From Gnetum montanum (taxonomy: Eukaryota; Streptophyta; Gnetopsida; Gnetales; Gnetaceae): DNA of 64,000 nt. The notes beneath the pieces were generated by a model, which had not been told where the DNA came from, did no database searches, and saw only the letters and a program-made list of their open reading frames with translations. The position numbers were made by a program, and so were the translations under genes. The stretch lies in NCBI GenBank assembly GCA_015680685.1, contig MNCI01013709.1, forward strand, positions 1 to 64,000. The letters are read 5' to 3'. Positions within the stretch are counted from its first letter, which is position 1; each line of letters opens with the position of its first letter. This document shows, in pieces, positions 33,431 through 44,344 of this stretch.

Positions 33431-34984
33431 TGAAAAACCACCAATTTTGGACTCTCAGCTCTCAACTGCAAATTTGGCTAAGTGTTAAAACTTGGAAAAT
33501 TTCTCTAAGTGTTAAGACTATGCTCCCACTATTGGGACTACACTCTAGAGCATAGTCAGCGTAGTTGACATGAATTGCAAATTTGCAAAATTTTCGAAGT
33601 GTCAATAGTAATGGAAAATTTTTCTAAGTGTCTTGACTATGCTCACCTTCCTAGGACTATGCTCTAGAGCATAGTTAGTGTAGTTGGCCTTGGAATGACT
33701 AGTTTTGCAAATTTTCCTAAGTGTCAAGCCAGAGGCCTCTAAGCATGTATTGGATGGACGAAACAGTTTAGTAGACTTTCTAACTCCTAAGCCTACACTC
33801 CTTGCTATGCTCTAGAGTATAGTTAGCGTAGTCTTCATGGGCATGTCATCTTTGCTAGATTTTTCCAAGTGTCAGGGCTATGCTCACACCTTTGGGACTA
33901 TTCTCTAGAGTGTAGCTATCATAGCTTGCAAAGAAGATCATTTTCTAGCAATATTTGCATAACTACCAAGGCTACACTCCAGAGTGTAGGTAACATAGTC
34001 TATAAAAGCTACCTTCAGAAGCCTCTAGAACCCAACACTAGCTTGCATCTCAACTCCAACATTCCTTTGGCAAGAAAGATCAACAATTTGCATTTCTTTT
34101 GCATTCCCCCATTTTCTTCTAAATTATACCTACCCTCAACACCACTTGAGAGGGTGGGCAAAATAGTCCCATAGTTTAGTCTCCAAATTACACTATTTTG
34201 CATTATTTTTAGGTACATTGCAATTTGTTCGGCACTCACACATGTAGTCTTGGTAGCATAGTCATAGTCTAGCAGTTTCACAGGGTTCATTGGAGCACAC
34301 CAATAGAACACCATTTTGCTTTAGTGAGAGCGTAGTTAGGGCCAACATAGTTTCAACTACCCCTTTGTCACATGGTGCAAAATCCATGAGTCATGTTAAC
34401 CCTAACCCTATAAATACCCCTACACCTCACATTTTAGAGGTTGGCATTTTTCATTCAATAGTTGGCATTTTAGCATAAGCAACCTTGCACCCGAGCACAC
34501 TTAGCACCTTGACAAACTTTGGGATATCATTGGACACCATTAGAAATCACCACAGTGCCGATGTACATTGCCCAGCATACCACCAACCAGCATAGCTTGT
34601 AGGACACTGCAGTAGCCAACCTAGTAAGCTTAGACTCCATGGTAGATGTCAGTTCTTCATAGCTAGATACCTTGAGACTATGACTATGCTCACCTACTAT
34701 GCCTATTGTACACCATGTACCTCCTAAACTTTCCTTTGTAATTGACTACACTCTTCCCACCCCCACCTCCCCTCCATTTGGGGTGGCATTACTTTCTCTT
34801 TTTCCTACATATTGCTCTTTTTTTAACAGTTTCTCTCACATTGTAGCATTTTATTCACATTTTTCACTATTTAAGCAGGTATTTGCATGTTTTCACCCTT
34901 ATTTTCATGTCTAAAACCTTTACTATGGTCACACCCGAAGACACCGAGAACATCACAAAACACCATATCACCACCTTAACACTC
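33431..34984 (+). repeat. Element B 3' LTR (about 1,554 bp)
   Basis: It starts TGAAAAACC and probably ends ACTCA at 34,984, placed by alignment with the leader that follows. Its first half repeats CTATGCTCTAGAGCATAG and AGCGTAGTT words (33,540-33,560, 33,656-33,680, 33,808-33,832, 33,890-33,915). A clear TATA box CTATAAATAC lies at 34,408-34,417. Confidence 0.7.
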
Positions 34985-35134
34985 ATTCTGTCGTAAGACC
35001 TGTAAGTCCTAGTTTAATCGATGAGACCATCTTGGGCACCCCACTTCTATGTTCCAGCAGGCCCTCGCATGGGAGTGGGGTTAAGACTATGTGACTATGG
35101 ACCTCTTGGTATCCCATTCTAGCCTCCAACATTT
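34985..35134 (+). other. Third leader copy, after B's 3' LTR
   Basis: It aligns loosely with A's leader: TCCTAGTTTAATCGATGAGACC, then TTCCAGCAGGCCCTCGC, GGACCTCTT and TTCTAGCCTCCAACA. A leader after a supposed 3' LTR means another unit of the same family began here before it was cut off at about 35,135. Confidence 0.5.
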
Positions 35135-35470
35135 TTGATTGCTATAGTTACGAATAAGATTATAAGCTCATCCTCTGATTTTGTGCAAAAGTATAGTGAG
35201 AAAATTGATAAAGATAGAATTTTCATAACATTTCTTAGTAAAAGAGAAGCTGAAATGGATAGAGCTAAGGATAATTTATTAAAGAATGCTTCTCAAGTTA
35301 AAAGATGTTTTGATAGAAAGGCTATGAAAAGAACTTTTAAAATTGGTGATCTTGTATTATTATGGAATATGAAAAACCCAAATAAATTTTTGGCAATATG
35401 GATGGATTTATTTTAGATTAAGAGAAAATTATCGGAAGATACATACAAGCTATCCACATTAAGTGGAATG
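35135..35470 (+). pseudogene. Integrase C-terminal fragment of another Ty3/gypsy element
   Basis: An open frame of 93 codons includes DNLLKNASQVKRCFDRKA and FKIGDLVLLWN. These match the helical stretch and GDLVLL strand at the integrase C-terminus. Catalytic core and neighbours are absent. It is more AT-rich than A and B, so it derives from a different element. Confidence 0.6.
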
Positions 35471-35995
35471 GAATTTTAGCTTTTGTATAATGTTTTGTAT
35501 AAAACATTACTTCAAAAAACCTTCCATAACTTAAAAAACATATATAAATTAATAATATATACATGTATATAGTAATATAATGATAATAAAATGATAATGA
35601 CAATAATAATATTAAGTATACATAGTAGTAAGTAATAAATTTTTATATGTAAAATTTAAAATATATATTTACACACACACTTAGTGATAATCTATATAAT
35701 AAAATAATATATATACATACTTATATAATATTTAACCCTAATATGTATGTATATCCTATACATATGTTAAGACATGTATATATATGATGTAATAAAAATA
35801 TGTATACATTAGAGTATTAGTTTAAATATTAAATTTAGAGTGGGAGTGGGAGTTAAAGTAATGTCATAGTGGAAAATTAAATTAGACAACCACATAGTGG
35901 AAATTAAGTTTAACTGTATGTTGATGAAAATTGAATAAGTTTTGGTTGAGTGGGAAAGCAAGTTATTTGAATTATGGAAATTTCAAATTTTTCTT
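35471..35995. other. AT-rich low-complexity DNA
   Basis: Long runs of TA/AT dinucleotides (ATATATAC, TATATAAT). No coding or repeat-family signal was recognised. Confidence 0.6.
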
Positions 35996-35997
35996 AT

Positions 35998-36010
35998 ACT
36001 ATATAAATAG
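35998..36010 (+). promoter_or_regulatory. TATA box candidate
   Basis: ACTATATAAATAG lies about 100 bp upstream of the ATG at 36,103, with a short untranslated stretch between. It could be a gene promoter or the U3 of an unrecognised LTR. Confidence 0.4.
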
Positions 36011-36102
36011 TTGTGGTTTTCTTGGAAACACAACATATTCCAATTCAACACTTGAGTAAGAAAAGCCTTCTTGGTTTGAGGTAGAAAGTGAGTTTAAGAG
36101 AA

Positions 36103-36492
36103 ATGGCAGCAAGAAGATCTTTTATTCCATATGTGACTGGCTGTAATTCAAAGCATGTTATGAGAGCCTTTTGCAAGGAAAATGCTCATGGTGCTTCATT
36201 CGAAAGTCCATTCTTACTTTGGCTTTCAAATGAATTTAGCTTTCTCATTAGTAGACACTCCATCCATTAGAATGTGTGAGGTAGTTTTCATCAATGCACC
36301 ACTAAAGCTAAACACCAAGGAGAGTCCAATAAAGATGATTTTTGGGGAGAGGCTTTCATGTCTCAAGATATAGAAGCAACTAAGGATGAAGAATCTTACA
36401 AATTAGAAACCAAAGTATCAAATAAGAATGAGACAAAGACTGTAGCTGAAAATAATGGTAAAGCAGATGAAGTTGAAGCTTCAATGAGCTAA
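36103..36492 (+). pseudogene. Possible small host gene, broken; unrecognised
   Basis: One frame runs from ATG (context GAGAAATGGC) to TAA, about 130 codons, with two in-frame stops in the middle (36,268 and 36,274). The N-terminus MAARRSFIPYV is Arg/Ser-rich like an organelle presequence. The C-terminal half is Lys/Glu-rich with DDFWGEAF, which weakly recalls small LEA-type proteins. A TATA box lies upstream and an AATAAA near 36,727 downstream. It has none of the transposon hallmarks of its neighbours. The stops could mark an unseen intron or real decay. I do not assign a function. Confidence 0.3.
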
Positions 36493-36759
36493 GAAGAAGG
36501 AAGAAGAGCATTTATCATCATGGAAATCAAATATGAAAGAATTAACAACATGAGAATCCCTAAAAGGGTTACTTTAACTATTCTTTTCCCTCCTACAAAA
36601 TTGTTTGTATAAGGCTATGTTTGTATAATTTCCTAGTTTTGTAGGGGTAAGGTTTTTATACCATTAAACCTTAAGTTTGGTTGAAATATTCCTCAAATAA
36701 GATTTGTAGTTCTGTAAAAATGTTCAATAAATCCCTATTTTGATGATGATTTAGTTGGT

Positions 36760-39600
36760 ATGCATTGATGAATGATCTAAAAACATCTTAAGTATTTAAG
36801 GAATTTAAGGGGGAAAGAAATGTAGCACATTTTTACCATTATTATGGAGCAGTGATGGTTCTTGATAGGCTTTAAGAAGTTGATAAAGTTATGTTACGTT
36901 GGTTTCCTCAAGATTTTAAAGCTAGCTTGCCAAATACCTTAGATATGGAAAAGATCCTAATAATGATATTTTAATTAAAATATCAAAAAAATGTAGAGGA
37001 GAATATTGATTATGATCCTTTTACATGAGGGATATATCTAAGCAGGCGACTTATATCTCAATTGAAGAATTGATAAACTTAGAAAGTTGGACAATCAAGT
37101 TCTATAATTTCTTAAAACAGTGTAATCATTAAAATACTTTATTTAATGTAAAGTTATCACATGTTGCTACAAATGGACATTTCAAGTAAAAATTAGTGGC
37201 CATGGCTGTTGGTGCTGAATCAAACTTGAGGACCTTATCAAAACATCTTCCAATGGTGCCATTGTCTTAGATCTGTTGAGCTCTAGGATTGAACCCTTGC
37301 ATCCTCAATAAGTAATATTAGAAGGGCATGGCCTAGGTGGCCTAATCATGGCTCATTCATGCAAAACATTTTGTGCTAGGGTTGTAGTGACCATGTACAT
37401 TAAAGCACAGATGTATTCAACAAGTTCAGGAACTCTGCAATGGTTTCTCCTAGGTACAAGCCAAAGGGAGAAGCTTCCATGAAGCACTAAACTCATCTAA
37501 AACTTAATTCTTCCAAATTCATGATAGCCATGGTCATCATCAATCATGTGTTTACTCAAAATTCGTACTTGCAAACTCTGTTCATCCATAGATTCCTTGA
37601 CATCAAAGCCATTGGAACCCTTGCGGTATTTGTTCCTTTTACCTCAAAAGAGCTTCACTACATTGTTGTGTGCTAGTGTCTCAGTAGAGGGCATTAGGAA
37701 AAATCATGGTAGAAGTGTGCAAAGGTGTGATAGCTGATTACCTATCAATGAAGATGCTCATACTGGTGGTAATGTGGATGTTGTCTTTTCCATTCCCTCA
37801 TGTTGCAGAGTGGTGTTGGAAAATTGAATTGAATATGATGCACCGTCGCACTAGTAATGAAGGCAAAGACAATGTTGCAAACAAGTAGTTGCTACCTTGT
37901 AGAGGCATGCAATGTGAATGGAGTATGTTGCAAACACATCGTGGCTACTTGTTGGCAATTTGGATGGCCATGTTTATTATTGCAGTTTACATTTTCACCA
38001 ACACCTATGATTTTTTCTATGTTATTATGGTTTTATATTTCATACATGTGTACCAAGGTTTTGGTATTAAATTGTTATAAAATGACAAAAAATAATCATA
38101 GAATAAAACCATGATAAAAAGAAGAATAAAATAAAATAATTAAATTTGGTAAATGAAGTTCAGATTGAAGGGAACATTTTCCTACTTCATATGTAATCAA
38201 CCATAGAACAACTATTTTACATTTGTATTTAGGTGACTTGGAATTAAAGAAGTCACCTAGAATTAGAGTTATCTCTATTTAAAAAGCTTATTTCACCATC
38301 TTGCTTAATCATGTTGAGCATAAACTATGTTTGCCCTTTAGGAAGGCCTATCATGTGCCAAAAATGATGATCTGTTATTAAGGATAAAGCCTCAAGAATA
38401 TTAAGAAAAGTAAAATTATAAATTAGTTATTCAGTAGGACACTTGCCAACTATAGCTTAAATTTCTCATAACTTCTTATGGAAGTCATGACTTCTTAGGG
38501 TGGTTATGAATTAATCCCATAGATATTTGTAACACTCCTTAACTTCTCATGATTATTGTAACTACCTAAGGCTACTATAAAAGGGGCTTTAAAGAAAGGA
38601 ATTTTAAGAGGAATTTTTGGGGAAAGATACTTAGAAGAATATTGAAGATTATAAATCATGGCTTGCTAATGACATTAATTTAGCTACATTTTTTAAAATC
38701 CTGTAAGTTCTTTTCTTCCCATTTTGTTTTAGTTGCTCTGTTAATGGTTTAGATAGTATCGTTCTTGGTATTTAGTTTTGGGATTTTCTTGGTTGCCTTT
38801 ATAGCTCTATTTTTTGCAATATTAGACTTCTATTATTTTTTCCATATAAGAGCTTGTGTTGTCTTAGAAAAGCATCTTGAGCAATTTAATAGTAATGTCT
38901 TATAGAAATTGCTTGTTTGAGTTTAGGAAATTTTTCAAATCTTTAATACTTTGAGATTACTAAAATAGCTTCATTTTTAAAACATTTTATTGCCTTATTA
39001 CTTCAATATTGTAATTGTTAAATTTTTCTAAGATTTTTTTTTTTTTGAAATTCTTGACCAATATTAACTAGCCAAATAGAAGCTTGTACTTTGTTGTTTA
39101 CAAAGAATTTTGGTACTTAAATAAGAGTGTCTTTTATGAAATTTCTTGATAAGCTCAGAGGGTTTGGACAATTCATAATATGTCAATTGAATTGGAATAG
39201 CTTTTTAAGTGAAGTTTCCTCATGTCAATTTATCCTACTTAAATGTTTGATATTTCACACAAATATGTTTTTTTTCTTTGGTTTTCCTTTTCTAAATCCA
39301 TTAAATCTTGCTCTATTTCTAGTTTCCTTGTGGAACTTTTGCTCTGGAAAAAATTAGGATTAGATTAACAAAATTGTGCTCAAGCATTTTTATGAAATTT
39401 TATTTGTTTCAAGTAGCATGCTATAGGAGCTATATAGACTAAGTGACTTGGCAAAATAGGATTTTGATGACTCACAATAGTGGACAAAGTTAATCGAATT
39501 TCTTTTATGATAGCAAATTACATTTTCATACACATATGCAAGCATTTCAACATTCACAACAGCAAACACATAATCACGCTCAGTTCATTTTATAATCACT
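36760..39600. other. No recognisable features
   Basis: AT-rich DNA without supported ORFs or obvious repeats. A promoter-like ACTATAAAAGGGG lies at about 38,575, which could belong to a decayed LTR. Short ORFs here have no family motifs. Confidence 0.45.
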
Positions 39601-39879
39601 AAGTTTAATTAGAGGTATATATGCCTTGATGTTGCTAGAAGATCAACAAGCATCTAAACCCTATTTGAAGGACACCTTCACTTCCTGTGACCACCAAAGC
39701 TGTGGGACTGGAAGCATAGCATTGGTGGTTCCAAATGGTCATCAATAGAATCAAGTGGAATTGATAAGGATGTGGATTCAAGGTGACTTGTCACCTTTTG
39801 TACCTCCCTCCCTTCTTGAGATTTATGAGTATTCTCATTAATCTCTCACCATTCCTACTATTGATTGCTAACAAGAAGA

Positions 39880-40070
39880 ATGTGTTTTCATGGTGTGGTG
39901 CCTATGGTAAAAAAACATTAGATTTCAAAGCACATCCCTTAGACATAATAATGGGCTACAAGCACTAGTTATGGGGATAGAAAGACATGTTACCCATGCC
40001 TAGAGGCATCCCTCTAACTAAGGTCCTTCCTAACTTCCTACTTCTCATTTATTCTCTATTTAGAATGGTG
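39880..40070 (+). repeat. 3' cassette 'FxWCG..FKAHPL', copy in G
   Basis: The translation reads FSWCGAYGKKTLDFKAHPL, then GYKH, and after a stop PLTKVLPNFLLLIYS. Related copies lie at 48,012-48,190 (D) and 53,460-53,720 (F, minus). It lies in the 3' region of this gag-element family. Confidence 0.6.
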
Positions 40071-40228
40071 GTTCATGATCTCTAGAGGATCGAATGGTCT
40101 AAATGTGCCAATGTGAAGTCACTGCAAGTGGATGGACTTGGTTTCTACTAAGGATGAAACAATATCAGGTCACATTAACCACAAATTTCACAAGGAATTC
40201 ATGTGATTGAGTTTTAGGACTCCATTTC

Positions 40229-40231
<3 letters not shown>

Positions 40232-40263
<32 letters not shown>
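40232..40263 (+). repeat. (TC)n microsatellite
   Basis: About 16 TC units within the G 3' region. D has a TCTTCTCTCC stretch at the equivalent place. Confidence 0.95.
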
Positions 40264-40265
<2 letters not shown>

Positions 40266-40739
40266 ATCATTTAACTCTTATCATCCACCACCTTACTACC
40301 TTCTATCATGGTTCATTAATGTGTCTCTTTTGATATGTCCTACTCCTTTGATGATTTCTTGTGCAGATTCAAATTTTAATGAACCATGATCATTAATCAT
40401 CCTTGGTGCCTATGGACTCTTGGATATGAGGACATGCAAGGTCATTAATGGCATGAGCCTGCCATGTGGAGGATCTAGTTGCATACTTTGTGGTTTAGCT
40501 TCATTAAACTTCCTATCCCTTAGTTATTTTGCATTCAATTCCATCCTTTTACACAAGAAACATCCAATTTTGCAAACCCTTGGCCTATGTAATTTTCTAT
40601 AAATATTCTTTTCTAAGTGAATCTCATGTCCTCTTCCATGATTTTTCATCATTTTAAGCTTTTTTGGCTTCTTTTGAACTCTAATTTCATCTTAAAACTC
40701 TTTTGCATTACTTACTTTTCTAAATGTGAAAGATTACTA

Positions 40740-41180
40740 CAAATAGCTGTGTCGACACATCCTCGTCAATGCAACATGATGCATTGATGCATCTTTGTCG
40801 ATGTAGTATAAAAACACCATATATATGCATCAATACTTAGTCATTTTTCACATTTTCATTCCAAGGCATTGGGAGTTTCTACCAATTTCAAAGCCCAAAG
40901 ACCTTCCAAGTGCTATAACTTCCACACCACTTATCCAATTAACCTCATTTTTGATCCCCTAGCTATTAGAGGTAAGCTTTATGTCGTGAAGGCCACAAAT
41001 CCTTAATTTATGAGAAAAAAATTTTCAAAAATATTTTTAACTCCCCAAGATTTAACTATTAAAATAACATTAAAACTCATATCTAAACCAAGTTAAGCCT
41101 TATAAACAAACACTAGCTACCAATGAATAAAATAATAAACTTACCATGATCACAACGAACCTAAGTATAACTTGACCAAA
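40740..41180. other. Unassigned segment with palindromic words and a TATA-like site
   Basis: GTGTCGACAC, GATGCATTGATGCATC and TTTGTCGATG precede GTATAAAAACACC (about 40,806). This resembles the U3-TATA layout of LTRs in the window, but no LTR ends were found. Confidence 0.35.
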
Positions 41181-41249
41181 TGAGAAAGGTATTAAAGAAG
41201 AACTAAAGGTTACATATTGAATTGCTAATCCTTGGTTACATTTATGATC

Positions 41250-44080
41250 ATAGATGATACCAAAGAGGGGAGAACCAATGAGGGGACCTTCCCAACCAAG
41301 GGAGAAATAGCCATGAGGAGGAAGCGACCAATAACAATCATAGCAACCCCAAGAGCAAGAAGTTGAAGCAACTCATGCAACAGGACCTCTTAAGGAGGAT
41401 CATAAAGTGGAATCTTTTCAATAGATTCCCACTACTAAAACTAACTAGTTAAGGTAAGATGAGGTGTCGAGGCCAAGACCAAATCTAGAGGTCACATTAA
41501 CAAAGGCTTTCCTTGAAAAGATCCAAGCCAAGAAGGTTCAAATTTTGGTTCTCTAAGAACTCAACTTTGGATCCTTCTTAGAATTGGTGCTTGAGGAAGT
41601 TTGTATACAACTGTAGAGATCTCCCATCTGGTCCATTCTCTCCTCCAGTGGAGAATGGTACATGAGGGAGACTTACCTATTTTGGAACAACTCGAAGGGA
41701 TATGCATCCATTAAAATTAAAGAAATCATTGTATTCTACTTGGTTGAGGCCATTGAAGAGGTCCTTTTCTTGCTAGATACAAGGGCAGCTATGGTGGAGA
41801 TATCCACCCAGATGGACCTTGAAGCTAAGAAAGAGTGGATTTGGTATTGCTATGGGATGGACTGCAAGGATCATAAGACACTCACCATGGTGAAGCATGC
41901 ATATTTCAAAATTAAGTCCTATCACCTAAATCAAATGATGAGGTCCAACAAGGTCATAGCCTTCTCTACCTCTGCATGCATGGCTCTAAGTAGTAAACTC
42001 CTTGTCAACCTTCCTTAACTCATCTATCCATTAATAGAGAAGTGGTATAAAAAAATTAAGGAAGACACTTCCCTTTCCATGCTTTGTTTGAAAATTCTAT
42101 GAGAGGGGAGGCATAAGACACTATGCGAATGACATAGTCCACCATGCTCTTATTGCATCTTGATAGTAGATGATGAAAGCCAAAGCAACTATAAAGCTGC
42201 AAGAAGAGCAGCAACCACCACCATCACCTATTGGAAAAATCATGCCAAAACCATGTGTAGCTATAAAGCGGCTTCAAAATCTTTGTGACTAGCAGTTGTA
42301 GCAATAACAAGATTTGGTAGGTGCTGGAGAGCCATCAATTTACTATCTAGCATTGAGCCATCTCAATGAGGTTACTAGAACCATCAACTAGTTGGAGAAA
42401 GCTACCCCACTATTCTCAACATAGTGAATGTAGGCACTTGCACAAATGAATCCTAGTTCCTAAGAAGTTATGGTGTCCATCCTTGGACAAGAATTCCTTA
42501 ACATCTCTAGCAATGCTATGATTTTCTTGGTGCATCTAGAGGAAGGTGAGGGGGTGACTCTCCTAGTGATGCAGCATCATGGGTAAGAGACAATGATGGA
42601 AGTGGTGGTCAAAGCCCTAAACGCTCCTATAGCTATAGTACTAGACATTAGTACCATGGTAGATGTTCAAACATTTGCAAGAGAAAGAAGTGCTTAGTTA
42701 AGTGTAGCCCAACAGAAAGAGGTATTGGAAAGACTAGTGGGAACTAATCAACTACTTCTAGATATCTTTAATCTCCCAGATGAAATTATAGCAACCCAGT
42801 TAGACTGCTAGAGACTAAGGGCAAACTAATCATTGCCAACACCTAGCTATAGGTAGCTACCACCGAAAATCAATGGTTGGCTGTCCAATTTATGAAGTTG
42901 TGCCATCTCTTTGACCCTACCATTCTCAATGCAGACCATACACGAGATGAAGCTTTTCAAAAACTTCAAGAATGAATCAAAGAGGTTGAGAATGTAAAGG
43001 AGACCATGGTATTTAATACCTCCTTATCATAATCCTTGACATTCCACACTAATAAGGATCTAGCTCAAGTCCACAAGAAAAAACTTGGTCCTTACCAAGG
43101 ACATTCATTACAAGCACAATGTTGAGCAACAAAAATATTAGATGGTTAAACTCATTTGATAGTAGTAGGAGTCACTAGCCAAGATGAAGCTTAATTTAAG
43201 GAGGTTGGTAGTAGAAAATCAAAATCTCTCAATAGAGGAAGTTTGAGCACTTTGTCAAAAAATTACCATTGAGAAAGATGTCTAGAAAAATGAGGTTCTA
43301 AAATTTGAATGAGTTAAAAATCATTATAGGGACTAGGTTGGACCGCTCAAGGAGATGAATGAAAAGGAAATACAATTAGCCAAGGCAAAGATGAACAAGG
43401 TCCTCCAATAACTTCAATAAAGAGGTGATGTATGGTAGCCAATCTTTAATGGCTTAAACACACACAAAAAGGCTACAATCTACCTAAAGGAGTTGTAGAT
43501 CAAGGAGATGAATGAATATATGAAGCTTACCAACCTCTGATATGCAAACCTGGCTATGCTGACTATAAGGAGGCCAAGAATAGAATTGGAGAAGTAGATG
43601 GCTAGTTCTTACCTCTTATATGAGGTAGAATTCAAGCACCACAAGGAGAAAAAATAATAATTAGAAATAGTTAATGTAGAGCTTGAAGTTCTAAAAAGCT
43701 AATTTACTAATCAACAATTAGTTGTTGAGAACCTAGCTAGAAGAATGAATGGCTACCATAAGCTATAGGACCTTGTAAAGACATTCAACATTGAATGAAA
43801 ATAATTTGTAGCATGGTTCATCAACACCAAGGAGCTATTACCAATAATGCCATGCCTATTGGATATCCCCACACTAGCACACATTGGTGAAGCTATGTGA
43901 ACTTCATACATCCCATAAAGCAAGGAAGAGAAGATGAAAGCATTACTAGATGCTTTTAAACTTCCACTAGAAGCAAAAGTAGCAATAGGACAGTCTCAAC
44001 CACCTCCACTGTCATGAGCATTGGAGCTTGGAGACAGACCTGTAGTGTCCTAGGAGCCTCCACCTCCTAGCACTATTTGA
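41250..44080 (+). pseudogene. 3' accessory ORF of element G, coiled-coil-like (decayed)
   Basis: Coding-like sequence follows an AG|ATG at about 41,249 (GATCATAG|ATGATACC), homologous to D's acceptor TGTGCAG|ATGGAGATC at 48,986-48,993. A 118-codon open stretch (41,662-42,018) includes EWIWYCYGMDCKDHKTL and AYFKIKSYHLNQMMRS. Downstream, in shifting frames, it is Lys/Glu/Leu-rich (for example 42,960-43,750), as expected of coiled coil, and it ends in a Pro-rich tail (EPPPPSTI). Athila elements carry an env-like ORF here; I saw no signal peptide or clear membrane segment. Many stops. Unknown function. Confidence 0.45.
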
Positions 44081-44284
44081 ATTTCTCCTTACCTTTGGCA
44101 ATATAAGGGAACTTATCATCATTTTTATAAGGGTGTCCAATTTTGTTGTCATGGATACTAATTTTGTAATTCCAAATAATCTAACACTTAGAGTTATTTG
44201 GTCAACTAGTTAGTCTATTTATTTTAGTCAATAAATTCCATACTTTCCTAGTTTTGTAATAAGCTTAATTCTACTTTTATTTAC

Positions 44285-44318
44285 TCAAGGACAAGTTTTC
44301 ACTCAGTCGCAGAGGTAT
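44285..44318 (+). promoter_or_regulatory. 3' end / polypurine-like tract of element G
   Basis: CTCAAGGACAAGTTTTCACTCAGTCGCAGAGGTA ends immediately before TGATGA. D has ACTTGAGGATGAGTTTTCATTCAATCATGGGGGTA in the same place (49,327-49,361), and F has the minus-strand equivalent at 52,306-52,340. Confidence 0.6.
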
Positions 44319-44344
44319 GATGAAGTGTAGTCGACTAGCTACAT

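Larger units (their letters stand above)
17440..34984 (+). mobile_element. Element B: second Tat/Ogre-like element, more decayed
   Basis: It has the same order as A: LTR, leader, gag (5' part deleted), PR, motif block, antisense gene, non-coding DNA, motif block, RT, two RNase H, IN, 30-bp array, 3' UTR and LTR. Body B differs strongly from A in sequence and looks poorer in CpG. Its left LTR and leader, however, are close to A's. That mismatch suggests recombination between related elements rather than a simple pair. Confidence 0.8.
39601..44340 (+). mobile_element. Element G: 3' part of an Athila-related element
   Basis: The 3' region is collinear with D's (48.0-49.36 kb): the FKAHPL cassette (39,880-40,070), CATGAGCCTGCC segment (40,450), AAAGGTATTAA segment (41,188), then a long ORF absent from D, then the shared 3' end (GTTGTCATGGATACTAATTTTGT, AAGGACAAGTTTTCACTCA) and LTR start TGATGA at 44,319. 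The LTR is cut after ~25 bp, where D's leader/gag begins. Confidence 0.55.

Noticed and set aside
37546-38114. Short ORFs in the 36.8-39.6 kb stretch
   Set aside because: Random-length frames in AT-rich DNA with no motif or conserved partner in the window.
40207-40389. Ser/Leu-rich ORF at the TC microsatellite
   Set aside because: It is explained by the (TC)n run; no conserved residues outside it.
41662-42018. Env-like protein of an Athila element
   Set aside because: The position fits, but no signal peptide, transmembrane segment or cysteine pattern is visible; described as an unknown coiled-coil-like ORF.
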